Source: UBA4781 sp963556045 | GTDB taxonomy: Bacteria; Chloroflexota; Anaerolineae; Anaerolineales; Anaerolineaceae | Direction: 5' to 3' | Assembly (NCBI GenBank): GCA_963556045.3 | Contig: CAUVYA020000002.1 | Span: forward strand, 186,001-250,000 | Length of the DNA: 64,000 nucleotides | Shown: in pieces, positions 46,511-54,791 of the stretch | How the letters are laid out: each line of letters starts with the position of its first letter | Position numbering within the stretch: the first letter of the stretch is position 1 | Translations under genes and position numbers: made by a program | Notes under the pieces: model-generated | Told to the model about the DNA's origin: nothing | What the model saw: the letters and a program-made list of their open reading frames with translations, nothing else | Database searches by the model: none

Positions 46511-46906
46511 CTATTCATCAATCTCGTGGAATGTGTCATAGTCTGTATCTGCAATTCCATCTGCATTTGTGGAGGCTTCACCAAGGATCATCATCTCAGC
46601 CGCAACGATTTCCACGCTGGTGCGCTGATTTCCTTCTGGATCTTCCCAGCGGCGGGTCTGTAATCTGCCTTCAATATAAACTTGATCTCCTTTGGAGAGA
46701 TGACTATTACATATTTCAGCAAGATTATTCCAGCTCACCACGTTGAACCATTCGGTTTCTGAATGTTTTTGCCCGGTTGTATCAAACCAGACGTGATTGG
46801 TTGCCACCGAAAATGTGGTTACTGGTTTTCCTGAAGATGTATATCTCATTTCAGGATCTCTACCTAGATTACCAATAATCATGATCTTGTTAAGACTTCG
46901 ACTCAT
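46511..46906 (-). CDS. ssb: Single-stranded DNA-binding protein
   Basis: The 131-residue protein begins MSRSLNKIMIIGNLGRDPEMR and has the OB fold with WFNVVSWNNLAEIC and the GDQVYIEGRLQTRRWED segment. It coats single-stranded DNA in replication and repair. The tail is short and acidic (DTDYDTFHEIDE) and does not end in the usual DDDIPF tip that recruits partner proteins, so partner binding may differ. It sits between rpsF and rpsR, as in many bacteria. Confidence 0.93.
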   Translation of the reverse strand: MSRSLNKIMIIGNLGRDPEMRYTSSGKPVTTFSVATNHVWFDTTGQKHSETEWFNVVSWNNLAEICNSHLSKGDQVYIEGRLQTRRWEDPEGNQRTSVEIVAAEMMILGEASTNADGIADTDYDTFHEIDE

Positions 46907-46924
46907 TCCTAACTCCGTTTTCTA

Positions 46925-47206
46925 CTATTTCGCGATCAGCATGTAGCGCATGACCGGTTCGAGAATGCGGATATTGCGTTCCAATTCAGCATTGGTTTCG
47001 GGGTCCAACTCCAGATCCATCAGGTAATATAACCCTTCATATTGTTTCTGGATCGGGTATGCTAACCGACGCTTTCCCCATTCATGTACTTCAGCGATCT
47101 TGCCTTTGCCAGCTTCGATCCAACCTTTGATCTTATCCAGAGATTGATTAACAGCCTCGTCATCAAGATCTGGATGAATAATAACGACCAGTTCGTATGT
47201 ACGCAT
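46925..47206 (-). CDS. rpsF: 30S ribosomal protein S6
   Basis: The 93-residue protein has RTYELVVIIHPDLDDEAVN at the start and the WGKRRLAYPIQKQYEGLYYLM core strand. It binds S18 and 16S rRNA in the small-subunit platform. The ATG follows an AAGGAGGAA site that is partly paired in the leader described below, so translation is probably controlled there. Confidence 0.95.
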   Translation of the reverse strand: MRTYELVVIIHPDLDDEAVNQSLDKIKGWIEAGKGKIAEVHEWGKRRLAYPIQKQYEGLYYLMDLELDPETNAELERNIRILEPVMRYMLIAK

Positions 47207-47216
47207 AAGGATTCCT

Positions 47217-47272
47217 CCTTTCCATGGGTATGCCCTCGATCAAAACCGTTGGTTCTGTCAAGAGCGGAAAGG
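47217..47272 (-). promoter_or_regulatory. rpsF leader element of the S6:S18 autoregulatory type
   Basis: On the minus strand CCTTTCC (47272-47266) pairs with GGAAAGG (47223-47217), and the second arm contains the rpsF Shine-Dalgarno sequence. Inside, CAGAACC (47257-47251) pairs with GGTTTTG (47247-47241) around a three-base loop. CCG stands beside the outer stem and unpaired bases follow. This is the layout expected of the S6:S18-binding leader, which lets the S6-S18 pair shut off its own operon. The match is by structure and gene context, not by alignment. Confidence 0.6.
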
Positions 47273-47538
47273 TAGTTAACACATGGTTAACTAACTAACC
47301 AGGATATAGTTTAACACAAAGTGCAGAAAACAACCAGTGAAGGCAGAATGGTCAGCTATGGGTAATAAGAGACGGCAGGTTATTGTTTACCCATTAATAA
47401 TCTGCACAAACACGAACCTTTATTTATAAATACATGCGGTTTCTGAAAATCAGGACAATCGTCAACGGGAAAATTTCTATCAGACTTAGCATAATCCTTG
47501 AACCTGTGGTTAAATGAACACAACGATCAAGAGGAGTA
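47273..47538. other. Divergent intergenic region between rpsF and the ADP-forming synthetase
   Basis: No gene is seen in these 266 bases. The part next to rpsF carries the short inverted repeats GTTAAC-N5-GTTAAC (47275-47291) and GGTTA...TAACC (47285-47300), which could be operator sites or hairpin arms. A GGGTAATAA...TTATTGTTTACCC pairing lies near 47360-47392. No clear promoter could be called for either side. GAGGAG near 47530 precedes the ATG of the synthetase gene. Confidence 0.35.
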
Positions 47539-49638
47539 ATGGGCATGCCGGATAATCTTTCTTATTTTTTTGAACCTCGCGGTGTAGCAGTCATCGGAGC
47601 ATCTTCGAACCCTGGTAAATTGAGCTATGGCATTTTGAAGAATATAAGTCAGTATGGTTATAAAGGGAGCATCTATCCCATCAACCCGAAAAGCAGCGAG
47701 ATCCTTGGTTTTCCATGTTATGGCAACATTCTGAATGTACCGGAGGAAGTAGATCTGGCAGTGATCATCCTGCCTGCAGAAATGATCGTGCAGGTGATAG
47801 AGGATTGCGGAAAGAAGGGGGTAAAGGCATGTATTGTCATTTCAGGGGGATTCAAGGAATTAGGGAAAGAGGGAAAAAAGCGCGAGCAGGAATTGGAAAG
47901 AAAAGCGCGTGAGTATAACATCCGCATAATTGGACCAAACTGTGTGGGCAATGCGAATGTTTATTCGGGTCTGAACACCACTTTCATTAAAGGTATGCCA
48001 GGCAAGGGGGGCATTGCGTTCGTGTCTCAATCGGGTGCGGTGTGTGGTGGAGTAGTGGACCATATTGTTCAGGAGGGGATCGGATTTTCGCACTTGATCA
48101 GTCTGGGAAATGAAATGGATGTGACCGAAACAGATATGATCGACTATCTGGCAAACGATGAAAATACGCATGTGATCGCGTGTTATGTGGAATCCATTCG
48201 AGATGGATCTCATTTTATGGAGGTGGCAAAGCGCGTTTCCAGGGAGAAAGCGATCGTGCTGCTTAAAGCGGGTAAAAGTGAGTCAGGCGCCAGAGCTGTA
48301 TCATCTCATACCGGTTCTCTGGCAGGTTCACATACCGCCTACGCCACCGCTTTTAAACAATGTGGTGTGATCGAAGTATCATCCCTGCGCACTCTGCTGC
48401 AGACAGCCATGGCGCTGGATATGCAGCCGCTCCCTCAGAATAATGAGGCGGTCATTTTCACAAACGCCGGTGGTCCTGCTGCGCTGCTCTCGGATAGCCT
48501 GGAAGTACATGGTTTGAAGCTGGCGGAATTGGATGAAACAACCCGGCAAACTCTTGCGAGCGAACTCAACCTTGCTGCACAGACTATGAACCCGGTGGAT
48601 ATGCTGGGAGGAGCCACACAAGAAGAATATGCGTACGCACTGCGTACAGTCAAAACCAGCAGCGATGCCGCTATTTTACTTCCAGTGCTGGTACCGCAGG
48701 CGCTGGTGGATCCCGTGGCGGTGGCGAACGCTTTCATAAAAGAAACGAAGGGTAGTAAAAAAACAACTATTTCCTGCATGGTTGGTAAACAGAGCATTCA
48801 AGAAGCGAAATTGCTGCTGCATGAAAACCATATTCCCATGCTGGATTACCCTGAAGATGTGGGAGAGGTGCTGGGAGGTATGCTGCGCTATAAAGCTTAT
48901 CTCGATGCCCCAATACAAGCTCTGAAAGTATCCAGCGCAGCACAGAAACAGAAAGCGCGTGATGTTTTCAATAACCTATCTGATAAGAAACAATACGGAG
49001 AAGCCGAGACCCGTCCATTGCTGGAAGTGTACGGTGTGAAAAATGTGGAAGGGAAAATAACCACCACTTTACTGGAAGCACAGGAAGCAGCCAGGGAAAT
49101 GGAATACCCGGTGGTTCTCAAGGTCATTTCGGATGAGATCCTGCATAAATCGGATGCTGGTGGTATTCGTCTTGATATCAAAGACGATGCAGCTCTGACT
49201 GCTGCCTACGATGATATGCTGACCCAGGTAAAACAGAACGTTCCTCAAGCTGCGGTTCAAGGTGTGCTGGTAGAAAAGATGCAGAAGCACGGTGAAGAAG
49301 TGATCGTGGGCATGAAACGCGATGCCAATTTCGGACCTCTGATAATGTTTGGCATGGGTGGAATTTACGTGGAAGCGATAAAAGATGTCAGTTTTCGTAT
49401 AGCCCCCGTTGGCGAAGAAGATGTGCGGAAAATGATCGCAGAAACCGCTGCCGGGAAAATATTGAACGGACTGCGCGGTATCCAGTATGATAGCGATGCC
49501 GTTGTTCAAACACTCCTGGCGCTCAGCCGGTTAGCACTGGATTTTCCTGAAATGCAAGAGATCGAGATTAATCCACTCAAGGTGTTCGCAGCAGGAAAAG
49601 GGGCATCTGCGCTGGATTCACGCATGATCATCAAATAG
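47539..49638 (+). CDS. ADP-forming acetyl/acyl-CoA synthetase (fused alpha and beta subunits)
   Basis: The 699-residue protein makes acetate or another acid plus ATP from acyl-CoA, ADP and phosphate, a fermentation step giving ATP by substrate-level phosphorylation. It begins with the CoA-binding Rossmann domain (GVAVIGASSNPGKLSYGIL). The ligase-CoA region carries SQSGAVCGGV and the phosphohistidine segment SSHTGSLAGSHTAY (His near 257). The C-terminal ATP-grasp domain includes EYPVVLKVISDEILHKSDAG. The alpha-beta fusion is common in anaerobes. It leads the RdhA-like gene by 15 bases and is likely cotranscribed with it. Confidence 0.9.
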   Translation: MGMPDNLSYFFEPRGVAVIGASSNPGKLSYGILKNISQYGYKGSIYPINPKSSEILGFPCYGNILNVPEEVDLAVIILPAEMIVQVIEDCGKKGVKACIVISGGFKELGKEGKKREQELERKAREYNIRIIGPNCVGNANVYSGLNTTFIKGMPGKGGIAFVSQSGAVCGGVVDHIVQEGIGFSHLISLGNEMDVTETDMIDYLANDENTHVIACYVESIRDGSHFMEVAKRVSREKAIVLLKAGKSESGARAVSSHTGSLAGSHTAYATAFKQCGVIEVSSLRTLLQTAMALDMQPLPQNNEAVIFTNAGGPAALLSDSLEVHGLKLAELDETTRQTLASELNLAAQTMNPVDMLGGATQEEYAYALRTVKTSSDAAILLPVLVPQALVDPVAVANAFIKETKGSKKTTISCMVGKQSIQEAKLLLHENHIPMLDYPEDVGEVLGGMLRYKAYLDAPIQALKVSSAAQKQKARDVFNNLSDKKQYGEAETRPLLEVYGVKNVEGKITTTLLEAQEAAREMEYPVVLKVISDEILHKSDAGGIRLDIKDDAALTAAYDDMLTQVKQNVPQAAVQGVLVEKMQKHGEEVIVGMKRDANFGPLIMFGMGGIYVEAIKDVSFRIAPVGEEDVRKMIAETAAGKILNGLRGIQYDSDAVVQTLLALSRLALDFPEMQEIEINPLKVFAAGKGASALDSRMIIK

Positions 49639-49653
49639 TAAAAGGTACACAAT

Positions 49654-50793
49654 ATGAAAAAGTATATTAAAGAACCTACTTATGTACAGGATATTGTTGG
49701 ATCCATCGAGCGTTTTGATGAACGCGAGATGGTGTTTGCTGTGCATGACCTGATCCGCTTTTTTGGAGAGGATTCCAGGGAATTTCAAAACTATTTTCGT
49801 GTTCATCCTGAATTGCAGAAGTTCTACGAGACACAAAACAAAAAATTAATGCTTGGCAGCACCGGAAAGGGGGATATGCCTTTCTTCGCTGCCCAATTCT
49901 GGGCTTTGCATATGATCAGTACCAATGCCTTTGTGGATGGTGATAGCGCTCCACAAAAGGACAACATGGAAGCATCTCGCGCCAGTGAAAAGATCAAAGG
50001 AATGGCAAAATTTCTAGGCGCAGATTTGGTGGGAATTGCCCCCCTGCAGCAGGAATGGGTGTACAGCCATGTAAGCAGCACCAATGGAGATCAACCGGGT
50101 TTTGATCCACACGGCAGTGAAATAGATCTGAGCCAGCACACGCATGCCATCGCGTTGGGTTTTCAGATGGATCGCACCTTCATGTCCTACGGACCGCAAT
50201 TTCCTGAAATGCTGGCTACTGCCAAAGGATATGCCAGCAGCGCATGGGTATCGATTCAAGTGGCAACCATGATCCGCCAGTGGGGATATAAAGCGCGCGC
50301 CCATCATTTTGGCAACTACCAGGTTTTGCCGGTTCCGATCGCGGTGGATGCGGGATTGGGTGAACTTTCTCGCGCGGGTTATTTACTCACAAAAGAGTTC
50401 GGGCTGGGATTGCGTCTAGCTGTGGTCACAACCGATATGCCGCTCACATGCGACAACCCCGTTGACATCGGTGTGCAATCTTTCTGCGAGCAATGCCAGT
50501 TGTGTGCGCAAAATTGTCCGGTACATGCCATACCGAGCGGTCCAAAGCGGGAACACAATGGGGTGTTGAAGTGGAAACTGGATGAGAAAAAATGCTATGG
50601 GTACTGGGCAGTCAATCAGACCGATTGCGGGATGTGTATGTCGGTGTGTCCGTGGACAAAACCAAACACTCTCTTCCATAAGGCAATGGCGGAATTTGCC
50701 AGCTGTAAAGGAAGTCATCAAAAATGGATGGCATGGGCTGACCATGCTGTCTATGGTAAGAAACACATAAAAAAGGTCAAATTCCTGGATTGA
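49654..50793 (+). CDS. Reductive-dehalogenase-like corrinoid/iron-sulfur protein (no Tat signal)
   Basis: The 379-residue protein resembles the catalytic core of RdhA proteins. ADLVGIAPLQQEWVYSH, the VPIAVDAGLGELSRAGYLLT segment and RLAVVTTDMPLTCDNPVDIG are all present. Two four-iron clusters follow: CEQCQLCAQNCP (about 278-289), and CYGYW with CGMCMSVCP (about 314-334). The usual twin-arginine leader is absent, so it would be cytoplasmic, and no rdhB-type anchor gene is nearby. Corrinoid use is inferred from the family. The reaction could be reductive dehalogenation or another two-electron reduction. It follows the acyl-CoA synthetase closely. Confidence 0.8.
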   Translation: MKKYIKEPTYVQDIVGSIERFDEREMVFAVHDLIRFFGEDSREFQNYFRVHPELQKFYETQNKKLMLGSTGKGDMPFFAAQFWALHMISTNAFVDGDSAPQKDNMEASRASEKIKGMAKFLGADLVGIAPLQQEWVYSHVSSTNGDQPGFDPHGSEIDLSQHTHAIALGFQMDRTFMSYGPQFPEMLATAKGYASSAWVSIQVATMIRQWGYKARAHHFGNYQVLPVPIAVDAGLGELSRAGYLLTKEFGLGLRLAVVTTDMPLTCDNPVDIGVQSFCEQCQLCAQNCPVHAIPSGPKREHNGVLKWKLDEKKCYGYWAVNQTDCGMCMSVCPWTKPNTLFHKAMAEFASCKGSHQKWMAWADHAVYGKKHIKKVKFLD

Positions 50794-50805
50794 GAAATAA
50801 TGCAA

Positions 50806-52197
50806 TCAGGCATTCATCTGTCGGTAAGCTGAAAGAATGCGCTGACGGGCTGTTGCATGGTCGATTAGCGGCGGGGGATAATGAGCTCCGATCATACAAC
50901 CACAATCCTGTTGGACATCCAGCGGCATTTTCCAGGGAGTATGGATGTACTGCGCCGGGACGGAAGATAGTTCCGGCAGCCATTGGCGAATGTATTTCCC
51001 ATCGCTGTCAAAGCGTTTACTCTGGGTGATGGGATTAAAAACACGAAAATAGGGTGCAGCATCCGTCCCGGTACCAGCTGACCACTGCCAGCCTCCATTG
51101 TTAGCTGCCAGGTCACCGTCTATCAGGTTTTGTAAGAACCATTCTTCTCCCCACTGCCAGTTAACCAGAAGATCTTTGCATAAGAAGGAGGCAGCCACCA
51201 TTCGTACACGGTTGTGCATCCAGCCTATCTCTTGAAGCTGGCGCATGCCTGCATCCACGAAGGGGTAACCAGTCAACCCCTTTTTCCAGGCTGAAAAACC
51301 CTGTTCGTCATTGTTCCATTGCAGACTGGTAAATTTCTCCCGAAATGGACCCTTTGCAACCCGCGGGAAATTAGCCAGGATCATGATGAAAAACTCGCGC
51401 CACAGCAGTTCATTGATCCAGGTACCTATATCGGACTGCTCGGGTACACTCAGAGCAAGGCTCTGTGCTTCATGGAAAGCCAGGCGGCTGGAAAGAACAC
51501 CAAGATGAAAGGAAGGGGAAAGATAGGAAGTGCCTGCTTCTGCAGGGAGATCGCGGTTTTGGTGGTAGGACCTTACCTGACTTGATAAAAACGAACGAAG
51601 ACGCTGCAGGGCGCTCTGTTCACCTGCCGGGAACAGTGTATCAGGCTGAGAAAGAGGAATAGGCTCGGAACGCAGGTCAGGTACGGGCTGGAAGCGGGTG
51701 GGAGGGTCAAAAAGAGTAATGGAATCAAGATGCTCCATCCAGGCACGTGCGAAGGGAGTGAAGATGGTATATGGTGTTCCATCTTTCTTGCGTATCATTG
51801 ATTCTGGCTGGATAGTGATGCCAGCAGTGAGTGTGAGCGGCAGGACAGCGGCTATGTCCGCATCCCGTATTTGTGCGTAGGGGCTGTGATCCCGCTGGGC
51901 GAAGACCATTTGCGCATTGCTTTCCTGCAGGATCTCTTGCAGGCAATCTCGTGGATTACCGCGCCGCACGATCAAATGAGAACCGAGCTGCTGTAATTCT
52001 TTCTCCAGTTGACGCAGATTTTCAAACAGAAAAGTGTTACGACGAGGATTGGAGTGTGACAGCAGTTTTGCATCCATAATGAAAACCGGTATCACTGTTT
52101 CGGCGTGCTCGAGGGCAGCCTGCAGGGCAGGGTTATCATGCAGGCGCACATCACGGCGAATCCACCAGATTCCAGAGGGTGATCGTTCAGCAGACAT
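50806..52197 (-). CDS. phrB: Deoxyribodipyrimidine photolyase
   Basis: The 463-residue protein uses light to split pyrimidine dimers. The N-terminal antenna domain starts IWWIRRDVRLHDNPAL. The C-terminal FAD-binding part has WMHNRVRMVAASFLCKDLL and the block GGWQWSAGTGTDAAPYFRVF with the conserved Trp and Asp. The length fits class I photolyases. Repair against UV in a cell with anaerobe-type genes suggests a habitat with some light exposure, which is an inference. It runs tail to tail with the RdhA-like gene. Confidence 0.93.
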   Translation of the reverse strand: MSAERSPSGIWWIRRDVRLHDNPALQAALEHAETVIPVFIMDAKLLSHSNPRRNTFLFENLRQLEKELQQLGSHLIVRRGNPRDCLQEILQESNAQMVFAQRDHSPYAQIRDADIAAVLPLTLTAGITIQPESMIRKKDGTPYTIFTPFARAWMEHLDSITLFDPPTRFQPVPDLRSEPIPLSQPDTLFPAGEQSALQRLRSFLSSQVRSYHQNRDLPAEAGTSYLSPSFHLGVLSSRLAFHEAQSLALSVPEQSDIGTWINELLWREFFIMILANFPRVAKGPFREKFTSLQWNNDEQGFSAWKKGLTGYPFVDAGMRQLQEIGWMHNRVRMVAASFLCKDLLVNWQWGEEWFLQNLIDGDLAANNGGWQWSAGTGTDAAPYFRVFNPITQSKRFDSDGKYIRQWLPELSSVPAQYIHTPWKMPLDVQQDCGCMIGAHYPPPLIDHATARQRILSAYRQMNA

Positions 52198-52232
52198 GGA
52201 ATTCCTTTCTGTTTAGAATTGCGTATAGGCAA

Positions 52233-53216
52233 TTAATACCCGGCATTAATGTCGATACCGGGAGGCAGCATGGTTTTTTGAACGATATCATTCAGCAAAC
52301 GAGCCAGGGCGCGCATGCGTTCCTGCTCTACTTCATCTACTGCCAGACCACCCGCTTTATGCGGACTCATGATAACGGTATCCAGCTCTCCAAACGGTTC
52401 ATCAGCAGGCGGAGTATGGGAGCGGCTTTCTATATCAGTGGGGTAGTGATACCACACATCCAGCGCTGCACCGGCGATCCGTTTATCTTTGAGAGCGGTA
52501 TACAACGCATGCTGGTCAATGAGGTCACCGCGACCAATGTTTACGATGAAAGCTTGGGGGCAAAGCAGCGCCAGTTCTTTTTCAGCGATAACGCCTTTGG
52601 TTTGTGGAGTGAGGGGAAGCGACAGGATCAAAAAATCGCAATTGGGCAGCAGAGAGTGAAGCTCGTTCATGCTGTGTAAAACAACCGCTTCATCCTGAGT
52701 AGGCATAGGCAAATGTTTCTTAACAGCCAGAACCTGCACCCCAAAAGGGATGAGCAGCCGTGCAATGGCAGTCCCTATGGCGCCATAACCAAGAATGAGG
52801 GCGGTCTTCCCTCGCAGCATTCCATTTACGTCTGGCTGGTAGCGTGGAGACCAGTCATCGCGGCGCAGCGCGTTGTGCAGAGGGATGATCCTTTTTACGG
52901 CAGCCAGCAGCAATGCGAGCGTATATTCCGCTGCCGCATCGGCGTTGTGGTGCAGGTTATACACAGGGATGTGCGGATACTGAAGCATGAGTGTGCGGGT
53001 GGCTTCTGCCATACCTGCATAGGGGATGATGAGCGCCTGCAGTTCGGGGTGAGCGCGAAGCATTTCAGTATCTGGTTTGCCATCCACCAGGATATCAAGT
53101 TTAAGCGGGATCGGTTCGCCCACGAACAGCTCGATACCCGCATTTAACAATGAACGCATAACCGCAATATGGTGAGTGTCATACGAATGAGGAAACCAGA
53201 CGGTGAGTTTTTTCAT
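52233..53216 (-). CDS. D-2-hydroxyacid dehydrogenase (NAD-dependent)
   Basis: The 327-residue protein has the NAD-binding Rossmann domain ALILGYGAIGTAIARLL (about residue 145), the LPLTPQTKGVIAEKEL segment, and the catalytic Arg in IVNIGRGDLIDQHAL. The usual Glu is in the IAGALDVWYHYP-like region and the His lies in SPHKAGG, where family members have SPH. It interconverts 2-oxoacids and D-2-hydroxyacids, or a similar pair such as phosphoglycerate; the substrate is not determined. It ends 35 bases before the photolyase start and may be cotranscribed with it. Confidence 0.86.
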   Translation of the reverse strand: MKKLTVWFPHSYDTHHIAVMRSLLNAGIELFVGEPIPLKLDILVDGKPDTEMLRAHPELQALIIPYAGMAEATRTLMLQYPHIPVYNLHHNADAAAEYTLALLLAAVKRIIPLHNALRRDDWSPRYQPDVNGMLRGKTALILGYGAIGTAIARLLIPFGVQVLAVKKHLPMPTQDEAVVLHSMNELHSLLPNCDFLILSLPLTPQTKGVIAEKELALLCPQAFIVNIGRGDLIDQHALYTALKDKRIAGAALDVWYHYPTDIESRSHTPPADEPFGELDTVIMSPHKAGGLAVDEVEQERMRALARLLNDIVQKTMLPPGIDINAGY

Positions 53217-53341
53217 GAATACATCCTGAATGGTGTGATGTACAGAAAAGACCTATCTATTAGGCAAACACAAACATTTGTGCTATTATCCGATTTGATG
53301 ATAACATAAATAAATTAATAATAAAAACTAAAATTTTAGAA

Positions 53342-53680
53342 ATAGGAGGAATTACAGAAGAGCAAGTTAGAGATTATTTAGAGAATATTCATTGGGGTGA
53401 GGGTGGGATTGATTGCTCTTATTAATTATAGAGACAATCTTTCATGGTTCAAGAATACCCATAAAATAATGGGTATTGGCTGTCTACTTAATATGTAACA
53501 ACAAGAAGGACATTTCGGCTCATAAAATTCACAGGCAATTAGGAATCACTTATAAAACTACTTGGTCCATGTGTCACCGGATTAGAGAATCTATGATCCA
53601 GGATCCACGATGTTTTTTACAAGGGAATGTTGAAGTCATATATCGGTAGAAAACGCAAGAACATTGGCTCTTTCATCTGA
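53342..53680 (+). pseudogene. Decayed IS1595-type transposase
   Basis: Three short stretches read as pieces of an ISXO2-like transposase. GGITEEQVRDYLENIHWGEGG (53345 onward, followed by IDCSY and a stop) is the N-terminal zinc-ribbon start. WVLAVYLICNNKKDISAHKI and ITYKTTWSMCHRIRESM (53470-53646) are the middle part. YIGRKRKN (about 53640-53665) is in another frame and corresponds to the catalytic-core start. Stops, frameshifts and a deletion separate them and the rest of the catalytic domain is missing. No terminal inverted repeats were found. Confidence 0.75.
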
Positions 53681-53766
53681 AACGTGCTGTAAAGAGTACA
53701 TTCTTATATATATAAAAGAAACTTTTGTATGAGGAAACTCTCATACAAAATATTAATACAAGCGAA

Positions 53767-53794
53767 TTGACAAGGAGTGTCAATTTGTTATAAT
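53767..53794 (+). promoter_or_regulatory. Consensus promoter with overlapping operator-like dyad, upstream of the NYN gene
   Basis: TTGACA (53767-53772), a 16-base spacer and TATAAT (53789-53794) match the sigma-70-type consensus at every base, and TG at 53786-53787 adds an extended -10. TTGACA-AGGAG-TGTCAA (53767-53783) is a perfect inverted repeat covering the -35, a natural repressor site. Transcription would start near 53801. Confidence 0.75.
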
Positions 53795-53810
53795 AGCAAT
53801 AACATAGTCC

Positions 53811-53890
53811 GCTTTGAATACCGGTCACCAAGGTGCCTGAACAAGTATTCAATGCTAACAAAGTCCCAGGGAGTGTGCAAACACTCCCTG
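53811..53890 (+). promoter_or_regulatory. Two-hairpin structured leader of the NYN gene
   Basis: The leader carries two stems. TTGAATAC (53814-53821) pairs with GTATTCAA (53845-53852), extended by two GC pairs, and encloses GGTCACC/GGTGCC (53823-53837). CAGGGAGTGT (53867-53876) pairs perfectly with ACACTCCCTG (53881-53890) across a GCAA tetraloop. There is no T-run after the second hairpin, so it is not a simple terminator. Its role is unknown; it could be a protein or RNase target. Confidence 0.55.
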
Positions 53891-53909
53891 TATGTTATAT
53901 GGAGGGGAT

Positions 53910-54524
53910 ATGGCGAATTTTTCAATATTTGTGGATTTTTGGAATTTTCAATTATCTGTACTAGACATAACAAGTAATAGATATAGTGTGGATTGGAAGA
54001 AACTTCCAAATTTCCTTGTTAATGAAGTAAAAATGCTTATAAATCAAGAATCTGTTAAATATTTAAAGACAAAAGTATATATCTCATATAACTCACATTC
54101 TGATAAAGATAAACCGCTTGCAAAATGGGCAAAAGACACTCTTTCAAGATTTCCAGGAATCGAGATTGATTTAAAAGAAAGAAAACCAAAGGGTCCTGTT
54201 GAATGTCCGGAATGTAGATCCCTAATTTCTCAATGTCCGTCATGTGGAAAACCTATTAAGAAAACAATAGAAAAAGGTGTTGATTCACAAATCGTTTGTG
54301 ACATGATGGGCATGATGTGGGACGGTGTAATTGATAGTGCTGTATTACTTTCTTCAGATAGAGATTTCATTCCTGTTGTTAATTACTTATCATCGAAAGG
54401 ATATAGAGTAATAAATGCATATTTCCCCCCTGATGGGATTGATTTAGCCCAAAATTGTTGGGCTAATATTGACTTAAAAAGGAACTTAAATCAGTATAAG
54501 AGGAAGATTACAAAAAGAAGATAG
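53910..54524 (+). CDS. NYN-domain (PIN-like) ribonuclease with zinc-ribbon insertion
   Basis: The protein (204 residues from the ATG at 53910, chosen for its GGAGGGG site) has the NYN/PIN-like catalytic acids. An Asp sits in VDFWNF (D9, with N12), then D125 in KGVDSQIV, and D150 and D152 in SSDRDFIPVV. A four-cysteine zinc ribbon (C99, C102, C109, C112) is inserted before the second acid. Such proteins cut RNA in turnover and in conflict systems. The gene is AT-rich and beside a dead transposase, so it may have been acquired. It may instead process its own leader. Confidence 0.75.
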   Translation: MANFSIFVDFWNFQLSVLDITSNRYSVDWKKLPNFLVNEVKMLINQESVKYLKTKVYISYNSHSDKDKPLAKWAKDTLSRFPGIEIDLKERKPKGPVECPECRSLISQCPSCGKPIKKTIEKGVDSQIVCDMMGMMWDGVIDSAVLLSSDRDFIPVVNYLSSKGYRVINAYFPPDGIDLAQNCWANIDLKRNLNQYKRKITKRR

Positions 54525-54791
54525 ATAAAATAGAGAAAAATAACAAGTGAAAAACGATTTCACCTTATTTATTATCTCTTGATGAAGTATTGAAAAGATT
54601 GGTAAAAACACTGCTTTTAGGAAGGTATCAAAATGTTGGATACCGATTCCATTATTGCTTTTACTTCATCGTAAAATGTAAAAAATAAATTCTTGAATAA
54701 TATTTTCTAATAAATATATATTTATGTTAATCGCCCAACTAAAAAACCTTTGAGCTTTTGAAGTATATAACTGTCACAAAAGGTACACGGC

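Noticed and set aside
47860..48213. Minus-strand ORFs within the acyl-CoA synthetase gene
   Set aside because: These are reverse frames of a well-defined gene with no ribosome sites or family likeness.
49654..50793. Respiratory reductive dehalogenase operon
   Set aside because: There is no twin-arginine leader and no rdhB or regulator gene beside it, so only a likeness to the RdhA catalytic core is claimed.
53673..53861. Small protein on the minus strand over the NYN promoter
   Set aside because: It overlaps a strong promoter and leader on the opposite strand, has no ribosome site and no recognisable sequence.
54525..54791. Gene between the NYN gene and the ATPase operon
   Set aside because: It is AT-rich with stops in all frames and only a weak GTGAAA/TTTCAC hairpin near 54547-54563.
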